A stretch of DNA of 64,000 nucleotides from contig JAFATB010000011.1 in assembly GCA_019244185.1 (NCBI GenBank), positions 62,001 to 126,000 of the forward strand, written 5' to 3'. The notes below the pieces were generated by a model, which ran no database searches, was not told the DNA's origin, and saw nothing but the letters and a program-made list of their open reading frames with translations. Shown here in pieces: positions 48,940-57,668 of the stretch. The position numbers and the translations under genes are program-made. Source of the DNA: Acidobacteriota bacterium. Lineage in GTDB: Bacteria > Acidobacteriota > Thermoanaerobaculia > Gp7-AA8. How positions within the stretch are numbered: position 1 is the first letter of the stretch; every line of letters starts with the position of its first letter.

Positions 48940-50025
48940 TCAGGCGAAATCCCGCACTGCCGTAACTCGTCCGTTTTCAACGTTTAAACGCCGATGCGGA
49001 CCGGCCTGTAATGCCTGCAGAAAGACCTCTTTCGCGGAGGTGGCAAAGACCTGCGTCGAAACCGGCAGATTGGAGAGCAAATCCTGCAGGATTTCGAGGT
49101 CGAGCTCGGCATCGACGTCGTCGAGCAAAAACAGCGGCGCGTCGTCGTGGCGGCGCCGAAACAGCTCGAGCTTCGCGAACTTCAAAAACAACACGATCAT
49201 CTTCTGCTCGCCGCCCGACAACACCTCGGACGCCGGACGGCCGTCGACGAGGAACTCGAGAAGATCGCGTTGCGGCCCATGCAACGTCGTACGGGCGCGG
49301 ATCTCGTCGCGCCGATGTTTCGCGAGCTCCGCCGTCTCGCTCGGGCGATAGATCATCGCGACGTTCGACACGTGATAGCCGTGACGCTGCACGATCTCCG
49401 CGAAGACGTTCGCGAGATCGGCGACGTACGCGGCGCGAGCGCGATGCACCACCGCCGCCGCGACCATCAACTCGTTGTCCCACGCGTCGAGCGATGCAGC
49501 GGCTTGACGATGCTGCGCGATCTCCGCGAGCAACGCATTGCGCTGCCGCAACACGCGCGTATAGCGAGTCAGTTGTTCGAGATATGCGGGGTTGATGCTG
49601 GCGATGCCGCGGTCGAGAAAACGGCGCCGCTCTTCCGGCGCGCCGCGCATGATCTCGAGTCGCGACGCCGAGTACGCGAAGACGCTCAGCGCGTTGAGAT
49701 ACGACGGCAGCGTGACTTTCTCGCCGTTGATCATCAGCACGCGCCGCTTCGCTTCGCCCGTTTCGAGCCCGACCGAAAGCGTCTTGTCGACGGCGTCGCG
49801 ATGTACGACCCCGCTCACGAAAACATCGTTTTGCGTGAAGCGGAAAAGGCTGGCGACGCGCGCGGTGCGGAACGACTTCGTCGTCGCGAGAAAGTAGATC
49901 GCCTCGAGGACGTTCGTCTTCCCCTGGCCGTTGCGGCCGACGAAGATGTTCGCCTGCGGATGAAACGCCGTCTCGGCTTCTTCGAGATTGCGAAAGTTGC
50001 GGGTCGTGAGGCCGCGGAGGATCAA
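48940..50025 (-). CDS. recF: DNA replication and repair protein RecF
   Basis: 361 aa. SMC-like ATPase: Walker A GRNGQGKTNVLEAIYFL, signature VLSGGEQKMIVLFLKFA, Walker B LFLLDDVDAELD. RecF recognises gap ends and works with RecR (21209). The start ATG at 50025 overlaps the dnaN stop by four bases, as in many bacteria. The usual ~360 aa length is kept. Confidence 0.96.
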   Translation of the reverse strand: MILRGLTTRNFRNLEEAETAFHPQANIFVGRNGQGKTNVLEAIYFLATTKSFRTARVASLFRFTQNDVFVSGVVHRDAVDKTLSVGLETGEAKRRVLMINGEKVTLPSYLNALSVFAYSASRLEIMRGAPEERRRFLDRGIASINPAYLEQLTRYTRVLRQRNALLAEIAQHRQAAASLDAWDNELMVAAAVVHRARAAYVADLANVFAEIVQRHGYHVSNVAMIYRPSETAELAKHRRDEIRARTTLHGPQRDLLEFLVDGRPASEVLSGGEQKMIVLFLKFAKLELFRRRHDDAPLFLLDDVDAELDLEILQDLLSNLPVSTQVFATSAKEVFLQALQAGPHRRLNVENGRVTAVRDFA

Positions 50026-51158
50026 GCCAGCCGCATCGGCATCACGACGTACAGGTAATCGTACGGAAGGTCCTCACCCGTCGACGCCGGCTTGCCGATG
50101 CACTGGCTGTTCTCGTCTTTGAGATCGAGCGAGACGCTCGGCGTGTCGGTCGCGGAGAGAAAATCCATCACGTACGCCGCATTGAGCCCGACAAAGAACG
50201 GCTGTCCCGCGTAGTCGATGGGCACGGTCTCGCGCGCGTCGCCGAGCTCGGGATTCGTCGACGACACCGTGAGTTTGCCCGGCGCGAAATCGAAACGCAC
50301 GGCGCGCGTGCGCTCGTTGGCGACGAGCGAAATGCGCTTGATCGTCGACAGCAGACGTTCGCGATCGACCATGACATGACGGTCGTTGTCGCGCGAGATC
50401 ACTTCCATGTAGTTGGGGAAGTTGACGTCGATCATGCGCGCGAGGAGGCGGCGATCGCCTGCTTCGAAGAAGAGCTGGTTGTCGGAGACGCCGAAGCGCA
50501 CCGCATCTTCCGACGCATCGGCTTCGAGCCGCAGGATCTCATCGAGCGCTTTGCGCGGGATGAGAATCGTGAGGTCCGATCCCTTTTTGCCTTTGCCACC
50601 CGTGATCGACGCGGGAAAGTTGATGAGCGCCATGCGATGGCCGTCGGTGGCGACCATCTCCATTTTGTTCGGCTGCACCTTGAGCAGCGCGCCGTTGAGT
50701 TGGAAGCGCGTCTCCTCGTGCGTGATCGCGAACTTCACTTTCGCGACCATCGTCTTGAGCTCGCCGAGCGGGATGCTGAACCCTTCGGCGACGTTGACGG
50801 TCGGCAGCGTCGGGTAATCCTCGGCCGGCAAACCGAGGAGACGAAACTTCGCGGTGCCCGACTCGACGGCGACGGAGTTGTTGTCCTGCAGCGTGATGTG
50901 TACGTCGTCGTCGGGAAGCGAGCGGACGATGTCGAAGAGGCGCTTCGCTTCGATCGTGACGCCGCCGGGCGTGGTGATCCGCGCGGCGCAGGAACTGAGA
51001 ATCGTGACGTCGAGATCCGTGGCGGCGATCTGCAGACGTCCGTCCGCGGCCTTCAGCAGAACGTTCGACAGGATCGGAATCGTCGAACGTTTCTCGACGA
51101 CCCCCTGGCAAAGCTGGAGTTCTTTCTGAAGATCCGCTTTTCCGACGGTCAGCTCCAT
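50022..51158 (-). CDS. dnaN: DNA polymerase III beta subunit (sliding clamp)
   Basis: 378 aa, three topologically similar clamp domains. Conserved parts: VEKRSTIPILSNVLLKA at the N-terminus, ATDLDVTI, ATDGHRMALI, and the C-terminal YLYVVMPMRL that forms the partner-binding cleft. RBS GGAAGAGA precedes ATG 51158. Transcription probably starts in the 247-base gap to dnaA, which carries TATACT (near 51256, minus) and one DnaA-box-like site. Confidence 0.97.
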   Translation of the reverse strand: MELTVGKADLQKELQLCQGVVEKRSTIPILSNVLLKAADGRLQIAATDLDVTILSSCAARITTPGGVTIEAKRLFDIVRSLPDDDVHITLQDNNSVAVESGTAKFRLLGLPAEDYPTLPTVNVAEGFSIPLGELKTMVAKVKFAITHEETRFQLNGALLKVQPNKMEMVATDGHRMALINFPASITGGKGKKGSDLTILIPRKALDEILRLEADASEDAVRFGVSDNQLFFEAGDRRLLARMIDVNFPNYMEVISRDNDRHVMVDRERLLSTIKRISLVANERTRAVRFDFAPGKLTVSSTNPELGDARETVPIDYAGQPFFVGLNAAYVMDFLSATDTPSVSLDLKDENSQCIGKPASTGEDLPYDYLYVVMPMRLA

Positions 51159-51213
51159 GTGGTCTCTTCCTTCAAGACAAGTCTTTTTCTCTTGTAGAGG
51201 TAGTAGTAGGCGG

Positions 51214-51222
51214 TGTGGATAT
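51214..51222 (-). promoter_or_regulatory. DnaA-box-like site upstream of dnaN
   Basis: Minus-strand ATATCCACA matches the DnaA box TTATCCACA at eight of nine positions, 56 bases before dnaN in the dnaA-dnaN gap (51159-51405). That gap holds no convincing gene. Confidence 0.45.
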
Positions 51223-51405
51223 CGTGGTCGGAGGACGCAAAGCCTTCAAAAGTATAGCAGTCTTCAGCGTTCCGACCTGTGAGTCCGGCTGCGGGGAAAC
51301 ACCGGAAAATCGGGGCGTTTTCCGCAGAGGTCCGCGTGTCGCGAGCGAGGGTCGAATCCGTCCACATCTTTTCCGGGCTGCTTTCCGCAGGCGTTGCGGA
51401 TTCCG

Positions 51406-52707
51406 TCATCGGAACTGCTTCGACAACGTCTCGACCGTGCGCGCGAACTGCTGATCGTTGTCCATCTTCTTTTTGATCTGCTGCACGGAGTACATCACGG
51501 TCGAGTGGTGCTTGTCGGCGAAGAGCTTGCCGATCTCGGGATAGGAGAGGTCCGTCAGTTCCTTGCAGAGGTACATCGCGACCTGACGAGGAAACGCGAT
51601 CGTCTGCGCGTTGCTCTTCTGCTTGATGTCGGAGACTTTGAGGCCGTAGTGCGTGGCGACGACGCGCAGGATCTCGGTCGGCGTGATCGGCTTGTCTTCC
51701 TTCGAGAGGCTGTCCTTCAGGGCTTCCTTCACGACATCAATGGTGATCGCGCGTCCGACCATCGAAGCGAAGGCGATGATCTTGTTGAGGTGTCCTTCGA
51801 GCTCGCGGATATTGGAGCGAACGCGTTCGGCGACGAAGATCGCCACCTCCTGCGGAACCTCCACGCCTTTTTCCTCCGCCTTCTTGCGCAGGATGGCGAC
51901 CTTGGTCTCGAGATCGGGCGGCTGAATGTCGGCCGTGAGCCCCCATTCGAAACGCGAGCGCAGCCGCTCCTCGAGGGTCGGGATCTCTTTCGGCGGACGG
52001 TCTGAAGTGAAGATGATCTGTTTTTGCGATTCGTACAGGGCGTTGAACGTGTGGAAGAACTCTTCCTGCGTGCGTTCTTTGCCGCCGATGAACTGGATGT
52101 CGTCGAGAAGGAGCGCGTCGACGGAACGGTAGCGGTCGCGAAACGACTGCATCCGGTCGTAGCGGATTGAGGTGATGAGCTCGGTCACGAACGACTCGGC
52201 CGACATGTAAGCGACCTTGAGCTTCGGCCGCATCTCGCGCACCTGCTGGCCGATGGCCTGGATGAGATGCGTTTTGCCGAGGCCGGCGCCGCCGTAGATG
52301 AAGAGCGGATTGAACGAACCGCTGGGATTCTCGGCGATCGACTTCGACGCGGCGTACGCGAGCTGGTTCGAGTTGCCGACGACGAACGTCTCGAAGCGGT
52401 AGCGCGGACTGAAGACCGCGTTGGGGAGCTCGTCCTTGGGAGGCGCGATGGCGAACGGGATGTCGTCACCGCTGCCTTCGACGACGAAGTGGATCTGGAT
52501 CCGCTCGGGAGTGATCTCGTTCAGAAAGCCGCGGATACGGGCGCCAAAGCGTTCGCGGATCTCATCGACATAGCGTTGCGTCGGCACCGCGAGCTCGATC
52601 GTGTCGCCCTTTTGGCCAAGGAAGCGCGTCGGAGCGAGCCACGTGTCATACTCCGCTCTGTCAACGACTTGCTCGATACGCGCGAGGACTTCGCTCCATG
52701 TGCTCAT
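51406..52707 (-). CDS. dnaA: Chromosomal replication initiator DnaA
   Basis: 433 aa from ATG 52707 (MSTWSEVLARIEQVVDRAEYDTWL, the normal domain I start; the longer frame upstream lies in the origin region). Domain III: Walker A GGAGLGKTH, Walker B ALLLDDIQFIGG, sensor FTSDRPPKEIP. Domain IV has the DNA-binding signature FADKHHSTVMYSVQQI. Domain II is short (~85-110, proline containing). DnaA melts the origin; the origin candidate lies directly upstream. Confidence 0.97.
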   Translation of the reverse strand: MSTWSEVLARIEQVVDRAEYDTWLAPTRFLGQKGDTIELAVPTQRYVDEIRERFGARIRGFLNEITPERIQIHFVVEGSGDDIPFAIAPPKDELPNAVFSPRYRFETFVVGNSNQLAYAASKSIAENPSGSFNPLFIYGGAGLGKTHLIQAIGQQVREMRPKLKVAYMSAESFVTELITSIRYDRMQSFRDRYRSVDALLLDDIQFIGGKERTQEEFFHTFNALYESQKQIIFTSDRPPKEIPTLEERLRSRFEWGLTADIQPPDLETKVAILRKKAEEKGVEVPQEVAIFVAERVRSNIRELEGHLNKIIAFASMVGRAITIDVVKEALKDSLSKEDKPITPTEILRVVATHYGLKVSDIKQKSNAQTIAFPRQVAMYLCKELTDLSYPEIGKLFADKHHSTVMYSVQQIKKKMDNDQQFARTVETLSKQFR

Positions 52708-52968
52708 CGGGGGACCGGGACGCCGCATCTCATTGAGAATCCACAGGTTTTCCGCAATTGTGGAAATTCCTGGAGCTGCGGCGGGCGAGCGAGCATAGCA
52801 CAGGGGTAGGGGGTGCGAAAGGGTCAAAATGCGCGCCCGGAACGCCGTGGAATAAGGCCATTCGAAGGAGGCGTTTGCGCGCTCGGCCTGCGGACTCCGG
52901 AGGGCGCTCGTTGACCGCCGCAGTCGCGCCGTCTATACTCACCGCTTTCATTTTCAGAGGGTTAGCAA
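52708..52968. other. oriC: Candidate oriC between dnaA and rpmH
   Basis: 261 bp between divergent dnaA and rpmH with no gene. Two DnaA-box-like 9-mers lie in inverted orientation: GAATCCACA (52737-52745) and TGTGGAAAT (52759-52767), sharing TCCACA/TGTGGA arms 13 bases apart; each matches TTATCCACA at seven of nine positions. Flanking genes diverge, and all origin-marker genes are present. An AT-rich unwinding stretch is not obvious. The dnaA promoter (TATGCT at 52797-52792, minus) and the rpmH promoter are also here. Confidence 0.65.
52911..52939 (+). promoter_or_regulatory. rpmH promoter
   Basis: TTGACC (52911-52916), a 17-base spacer and TATACT (52934-52939), a near-consensus sigma-70 promoter 29 bases before rpmH. 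It probably drives rpmH-rnpA-yidD-yidC and onward. Confidence 0.75.
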
Positions 52969-53109
52969 ATGGCATCGAAGCGTACCTATCAGCCGAACAA
53001 CCGCCGTCGCAAGCGCACGCACGGCTTCCTCGTCCGGATGCGGACGAAGGACGGACAGGCCGTCCTCTCGCGCCGTCGCCGCAAGGGCCGCAAGCGTCTC
53101 GCTGTCTAG
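52969..53109 (+). CDS. rpmH: 50S ribosomal protein L34
   Basis: 46 aa, very basic, the normal size. It begins [20 protein letters not shown] and ends with the typical [19 protein letters not shown] and the HGFLVRM motif are diagnostic. It is first gene of the rightward origin-proximal unit and lies 20 bases before rnpA, as in most bacteria. Confidence 0.97.
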   Translation: MASKRTYQPNNRRRKRTHGFLVRMRTKDGQAVLSRRRRKGRKRLAV

Positions 53110-53129
53110 CGGACGCTCGCGGTGCTCCG

Positions 53130-53510
53130 GTGGAACGCCTTCGGTCCGAGGCTCTGCCGAAAACGAAGAGGCTGGCGAAACGCCGCGAGTTTCTTCGGGT
53201 CTATGAAACGGGCCACAAGCAGTTTTCCCGCTACACGGTCCTCTTCGTCGCTGCCAACGGACTCGCCCATTCGCGACTCGGCATCACGGCGACGAAGAAG
53301 CTCGGAAAGGCCAACGTTCGCAACCGTCTGAAGCGCTGGACGCGCGAGATCTACCGGCGGAACCGCGAGCCGCTCGGCCTCGACGCTCTCGCGCTCGACA
53401 TCGTCGTCAATGTCAAGCCGAATGCCGCGCAGACCTCGTTCCAGGAATTCAGCCGCGACCTCGGCCGCGGGCTGGAACGCATGCTGACCGCAACGGCCGC
53501 GCGATCATGA
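53130..53510 (+). CDS. rnpA: Ribonuclease P protein component
   Basis: 126 aa from GTG 53130 ([21 protein letters not shown]). The RNR motif is [16 protein letters not shown], and [30 protein letters not shown] is the preceding strand region. The protein helps the RNA subunit remove tRNA 5' leaders. The start has no strong Shine-Dalgarno and could shift a few codons. It overlaps yidD by four bases (ATGA). Confidence 0.93.
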   Translation: MERLRSEALPKTKRLAKRREFLRVYETGHKQFSRYTVLFVAANGLAHSRLGITATKKLGKANVRNRLKRWTREIYRRNREPLGLDALALDIVVNVKPNAAQTSFQEFSRDLGRGLERMLTATAARS

Positions 53511-53725
53511 ATCCCGCCCGCAGCATCGCGCTGTTTCTCCTTCGCTTCTACAAGCGTTTCCTCTCGCCGCTGTTGCCGCCGATGTGCCGCTTCGAGCCGA
53601 CGTGCTCCGTCTACACGATGCAGGCCGTCGAAAAATATGGCGTCGGCCGCGGCGTCTGGCTTGGTGCGCGGCGTCTCGCGCGCTGCCATCCGTTCAATCC
53701 TGGAGGTTGGGACCCGGTCCCCTGA
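53507..53725 (+). CDS. yidD: Membrane protein insertion efficiency factor YidD
   Basis: 72 aa. The amphipathic N-terminus ([37 protein letters not shown]) and the C-terminal [14 protein letters not shown] are family signatures. Three cysteines are conserved. It aids YidC, the next gene, whose ATG is two bases after the yidD stop codon. Confidence 0.95.
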   Translation: MNPARSIALFLLRFYKRFLSPLLPPMCRFEPTCSVYTMQAVEKYGVGRGVWLGARRLARCHPFNPGGWDPVP

Positions 53726-53726
53726 C

Positions 53727-55391
53727 ATGGAAAAACGAATTTTCCTGGCCATTGGTATTTCGATCGCGCTGCTGTGGATCTGGGCGGCGCTCGCTCCGAA
53801 GCTGTTCCCGGAGCTCGCGAAGAAACCGCTGCCGCCGAAGCCCGCGGTGACGTCGACGACCGCATCGAGCACTACGTCGACGGCGCCTGCCACTTCGAGC
53901 AGCGCTCCCACGGCTGTCGCCACACCGACGATCGCGCCCGCTCCGGCGATGACGCAGGTCGTTTCCGCGACGCGCGTGCAGCCGTCGGTCTTTCGCAACG
54001 ACGGCGAGTACGTGGCGACGTTCTCCAATCGCGGCGCGCAGCTCGTTTCATTCAAACTGCTCCGCTACAAGCAGAAGCACAGCCGCGATGTCGTCGAGCT
54101 GGTGAAGGCGCGCGCGGCGACGCGGACCGACTTTCCGTTCAGCATCGAGGCGCAGGACGCGGCATTCGCGCGGCGTGTGAACAGCGCGCTGTACGCGGTG
54201 AGCGAGCGCGAAGAGCGCGGCCGCCACGTCATCGAGTACCGCTATTCGGATGGCGCGGTGTCGGTGACGAAGACGTTCCGGCTCGACATGCTGCAGCCGT
54301 ATCTCTTCGACTTCGCGATCAGCATCAATCCGCCGGTGCCGTATCGCGTCGTGATCGGTCCCGGCCTCCGCACGCTGAGCGCGGACGAACATGACAGCCG
54401 CGTGGTGATGACCGGCAACGGCGTCATCGAGCGCGAGTCGAAGTTCCGCGTGATCAATCGCGAGAAAGCGCCGCTGTTCCAGAGCTACGACGGACTGCAG
54501 TACATCGGCGTCGAGGACAACTATTTTCTCAGCGTGCTCCGCCCGACGCATGGCGGCGCCGGCGTGCTGCGCCGCATCGACATCTACAGCGGTCCGAAGG
54601 AAAAACGCGCGGAGCTCTACGCCGGCGTCAATGCATCGACCGACGGCGCGGTGGCGGGGCAGGCGTTCTTCGGTCCGAAGGAAACGCAGCTCCTCGACCG
54701 CTACGATCTCGCCGGCGCATTGCAGTTCGGCTTCTTCGGCGCAATCGGCCGCTTCTTCCTCCGCGCGCTCGTCTGGATCAATACGGCGACGAAGAACTAC
54801 GGCTTCGCCATCATCGTGCTGACGATTCTCATCAAGATCGTGCTCTACCCGCTGCAGCACAAGAGCATCCTTTCGATGAAGAAGATGCAGCGCGTGAATC
54901 CGAAGGTCGAGGCGATCAAGGCGCGTTACAAGAAGGCGAAGAGCGACGCCGAGCAGCGCCAGAAGATGAACATGGAAGTGATGGCGCTCTATCAGAAGGA
55001 AGGCATCAACCCGATGGCGGGCTGCCTTCCGCTGGTGTTGCAGCTCCCGATTCTGTGGGGCTTCTACGGTCTGCTCTCGCGCGCGATCGAGCTGCGCGGC
55101 GCGCCGTTCATCCTCTGGATTCACGACCTCTCGGACAAGGATCCGACCTTCGTGCTGCCGATCCTGATGACCGCAACGATGTTCATCCAGACGTACATCA
55201 CTCCGTCCACGGGCGATCCGTCGCAGCGGAGAATGTTCCTGGTGATGCCGCTCTTCTTCGGATTCCTCTTCAAGGACTTCCCGAGCGGCCTCGTGCTGTA
55301 CTGGCTCGTGCAGAACATCTTGACGATCGTGCAGCAGTCGATCATGAATAAATGGTGGAAAGAGCATCCTGCGGAATTGCAGAATGCATAG
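53727..55391 (+). CDS. yidC: Membrane protein insertase YidC
   Basis: 554 aa. An N-terminal membrane anchor (IFLAIGISIALLWIWAAL) is followed by an Ala/Thr/Pro-rich linker and a large periplasmic beta domain (~95-330). The conserved five-helix core starts at YGFAIIVLTILIKIVLYPLQHKS, with the coiled loop KMQRVNPKVEAIKARYKKA and QLPILWGFYGLLSRAIELR. It inserts membrane proteins alone or with SecYEG, including the ATP synthase subunits encoded nearby. Long Gram-negative type. Confidence 0.97.
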   Translation: MEKRIFLAIGISIALLWIWAALAPKLFPELAKKPLPPKPAVTSTTASSTTSTAPATSSSAPTAVATPTIAPAPAMTQVVSATRVQPSVFRNDGEYVATFSNRGAQLVSFKLLRYKQKHSRDVVELVKARAATRTDFPFSIEAQDAAFARRVNSALYAVSEREERGRHVIEYRYSDGAVSVTKTFRLDMLQPYLFDFAISINPPVPYRVVIGPGLRTLSADEHDSRVVMTGNGVIERESKFRVINREKAPLFQSYDGLQYIGVEDNYFLSVLRPTHGGAGVLRRIDIYSGPKEKRAELYAGVNASTDGAVAGQAFFGPKETQLLDRYDLAGALQFGFFGAIGRFFLRALVWINTATKNYGFAIIVLTILIKIVLYPLQHKSILSMKKMQRVNPKVEAIKARYKKAKSDAEQRQKMNMEVMALYQKEGINPMAGCLPLVLQLPILWGFYGLLSRAIELRGAPFILWIHDLSDKDPTFVLPILMTATMFIQTYITPSTGDPSQRRMFLVMPLFFGFLFKDFPSGLVLYWLVQNILTIVQQSIMNKWWKEHPAELQNA

Positions 55392-55400
55392 CCGAAAACC

Positions 55401-56342
55401 ATGAGCCAGCGTTTCGAAGGCCACAATCTCGAGGAAGCGCTCACGCACGCGTCGCAGACGCTCGGAGTCGAGCGCTGGCAGTTGACCTACCACGTTCTTC
55501 TCGAAAAGCGCGGATTTCTGGGTGGCGTGAAGCGCGTGGTCATCGAAGCGGAGATCAACCGCGAGGCGGCGGCGCCCGCGACACCGCAGCCGGCACCGCC
55601 GGCGGAGGTCGCGCCGCATCGCGCGCCCGCGGAATCGCGGAGTGGTCGCGCCGACGGTGGCGGCGGTGGTCGCAGTCGTGGAGGACGCAGCGGTCGCGAT
55701 CGCGGACCGCGCTCCGACGATCGCGGCGGTGAACGGCGTGGTGGACGTGGACGTCGCGGCGGCGGCGGTGGTGGCAATCGCGATGAGCTCCGCACGGGCG
55801 ACTTCGAGCAGTTCTTCGCCGAGGTGCCGGAGCAGGGGCCGGAGTCCGACGCGGCGCGCGTCGTACGCGAATGGTGCGAGAGCGTGATCTTTCTCGCGCG
55901 ACTCGATCTCGTCGTGCGCACCGAAGAGAAGGACGAGCAGATCATTCTGCGGCTGTTCGGCGCGGACGCGCGACGGCTCACGGAGCAACACGGCGAGCTG
56001 CTCGACGCGATTCAGGTGCTCGCGAACAAAGCGCTCACCGGACGCAAGGTCGAGAAAGAGATCGAGTTCGATTGCGAGGCGTTCAAGGACAAGCGCGTCG
56101 AGGAGCTCGGCGCGCGTGCGCGTGAAGTCGCGGACCGCGTGCGCCGCGGCGGACGCGAGGAGCTGCTGCCGGCGATGACGCCGATCGAGCGGCGCATCGT
56201 GCATCTCGCGCTGCAGGACGACCAGGACGTGACGACCGAGTCGCGCGGCGACGGCTTCTACAAGCGCGTGGCGATCGTCATGCGTCCCGCGGGCGAACCG
56301 CGCGCGAACGACGCGGACGCCCAGCCGGCGCCGGAAGCGTGA
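55401..56342 (+). CDS. khpB: KhpB/Jag-type RNA-binding protein with Gly-Arg-rich linker
   Basis: 313 aa. Jag_N domain (~1-52, FEGHNLEEALTHASQTLGV, FLGGVKRVVIEAEI), then a linker (~70-125) extremely rich in Gly, Arg and Asp (GGGGGRSRGGRSGRDRG and similar RGG-type repeats). The KH domain (~165-225) and the R3H domain (REELLPAMTPIERRIVHLAL) follow, with a short tail. The linker is much longer and more RGG-like than in Firmicutes KhpB. It follows yidC by nine bases, the normal place for jag, and overlaps mnmE by GTGA. Confidence 0.93.
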   Translation: MSQRFEGHNLEEALTHASQTLGVERWQLTYHVLLEKRGFLGGVKRVVIEAEINREAAAPATPQPAPPAEVAPHRAPAESRSGRADGGGGGRSRGGRSGRDRGPRSDDRGGERRGGRGRRGGGGGGNRDELRTGDFEQFFAEVPEQGPESDAARVVREWCESVIFLARLDLVVRTEEKDEQIILRLFGADARRLTEQHGELLDAIQVLANKALTGRKVEKEIEFDCEAFKDKRVEELGARAREVADRVRRGGREELLPAMTPIERRIVHLALQDDQDVTTESRGDGFYKRVAIVMRPAGEPRANDADAQPAPEA

Positions 56343-57649
56343 GCGAGCCGGCGTTCGACACGATCGTCGCTCCGGCGACGCCGGTCGGACTCAGCGCGCT
56401 CGCGATGGTGCGCATCGACGGTCCCGGCAGCACCTCCATCCTGACGGAGTTAACACGGTCGGGATTGCCGGCTGTCCGTAACGCCACCCTGGTGGAGTTG
56501 CCGGAGATCGACCAATGCGTCGTGGTGCGCTACGCGGCGCCCCACTCGTTCACCGGCAACGATCTCGTCGAGCTCACGCTGCACGGCAATCCGGTGCTGG
56601 TCGAGCAGGTGATCGCCGCGTGCGTCGCGCACGGCGCGCGCATCGCGGAGCCGGGGGAGTTCACCGAGCGCGCGGTGCTGAACGGCAAGCTCGATCTCGT
56701 GCAGGCGGAGTCGATCGCGGACCTCATCAACGCGCGGACGGCATTGCAGGCGAAGCTGTCGCTGTCGAACCTCGAAGGGGTGCTGAGCCGGAAGGCGACG
56801 GCGGTGCGGCAGACGCTACTCGAGGTGATCGCGCGGCTCGAGGCGGCGCTCGACTTTTCGGAAGAAGGGTACGAGTTCATCGCGCGCGACGAGGTGCGCG
56901 AGCGGCTGAACGAGGCGCAGCGGGAGATCGCCGCGATGGCGGAGACATACCGCCGCGGCCACGCCACCGCAACCGGCCTGAACGCGGTGATTCTCGGCCG
57001 GCCGAACGCGGGCAAGTCGACGCTGCTCAACCGGCTGGTCGGGACCGACCGGGCGATCGTGACGCCGATCCCGGGGACGACGCGCGACATCGTGCGCGAG
57101 ACGATCGAGATCGGCGGACTGCCGGTGACGCTGGCGGACACGGCGGGGTTGCGAGCGACGGCTAACGTGGTGGAAGGCATCGGCGTCGAGCGAGCCCGGG
57201 CGGCGGCGCGGTCCGCCGATCTAATTATTTATTTGGTAGATGCAACGGTCGGTTTGACGGCCGCCGATCAGGCTGAACTGGACAGCTTGGACGGCGACGT
57301 CCTACTGGTGTTTACCAAAGCCGACTTGACGCACGTCAACGCTGAGCTTTCCATAAGTGCCGTAATTGATCACGGAATCGATGAGTTGCTGCGCGTGCTC
57401 GACCATCGCGTCCGCAAGCAGTTCGTCGCGTCCGAAGGCGCGCTAGTCAACGAGCGACAGCACGCGGCGGTGCTCGAATGCTGGGGGGCGCTCGCCGCAG
57501 CGCAGCAGGCGCTCGCTACCGCGCTCGACGAGCAGATGGTTCTCGTCGACCTCTACCGTGCTGCGAATTCGCTTGGGCTCCTCGTCGGCGCGATCACTCG
57601 CGACGACATCCTCTCCGAGATCTTCGGAAAGTTTTGTATCGGAAAGTGA
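56339..57649 (+). CDS. mnmE: tRNA modification GTPase MnmE
   Basis: 436 aa from GTG 56339, overlapping khpB. N-terminal tetrahydrofolate-binding domain (DTIVAPATPVGLSALAMVRIDGP), helical domain, embedded G domain with GRPNAGKSTLLNRL, GTTRD, DTAGL and FTKADL, and the C-terminal FCIGK cysteine motif. With MnmG it makes the carboxymethylaminomethyl group on wobble uridine. In 57215-57385 codon use drifts to ATT, TTA, TTG and CTA, lowering G+C compared with the flanks. Confidence 0.97.
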   Translation: MSEPAFDTIVAPATPVGLSALAMVRIDGPGSTSILTELTRSGLPAVRNATLVELPEIDQCVVVRYAAPHSFTGNDLVELTLHGNPVLVEQVIAACVAHGARIAEPGEFTERAVLNGKLDLVQAESIADLINARTALQAKLSLSNLEGVLSRKATAVRQTLLEVIARLEAALDFSEEGYEFIARDEVRERLNEAQREIAAMAETYRRGHATATGLNAVILGRPNAGKSTLLNRLVGTDRAIVTPIPGTTRDIVRETIEIGGLPVTLADTAGLRATANVVEGIGVERARAAARSADLIIYLVDATVGLTAADQAELDSLDGDVLLVFTKADLTHVNAELSISAVIDHGIDELLRVLDHRVRKQFVASEGALVNERQHAAVLECWGALAAAQQALATALDEQMVLVDLYRAANSLGLLVGAITRDDILSEIFGKFCIGK

Positions 57650-57650
57650 T

Positions 57651-57664
57651 GTTCCACGTGGAAC
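57651..57664. promoter_or_regulatory. parS: parS centromere site 1
   Basis: GTTCCACGTGGAAC, a perfect 14-bp palindrome matching the bacterial parS core (consensus TGTTTCACGTGAAACA with the common CCACGTGG variant). It fills the gap between the mnmE stop and mnmG start. ParB nucleates at such sites, and parB is 3.2 kb away. Confidence 0.92.
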
Positions 57665-57668
57665 GTCG

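Noticed and set aside
51149-51409. An 86-codon minus frame filling the dnaN-dnaA gap
   Set aside because: It overlaps the dnaN start, has no homology I recognise and would occupy the regulatory region before dnaN; treated as non-coding.
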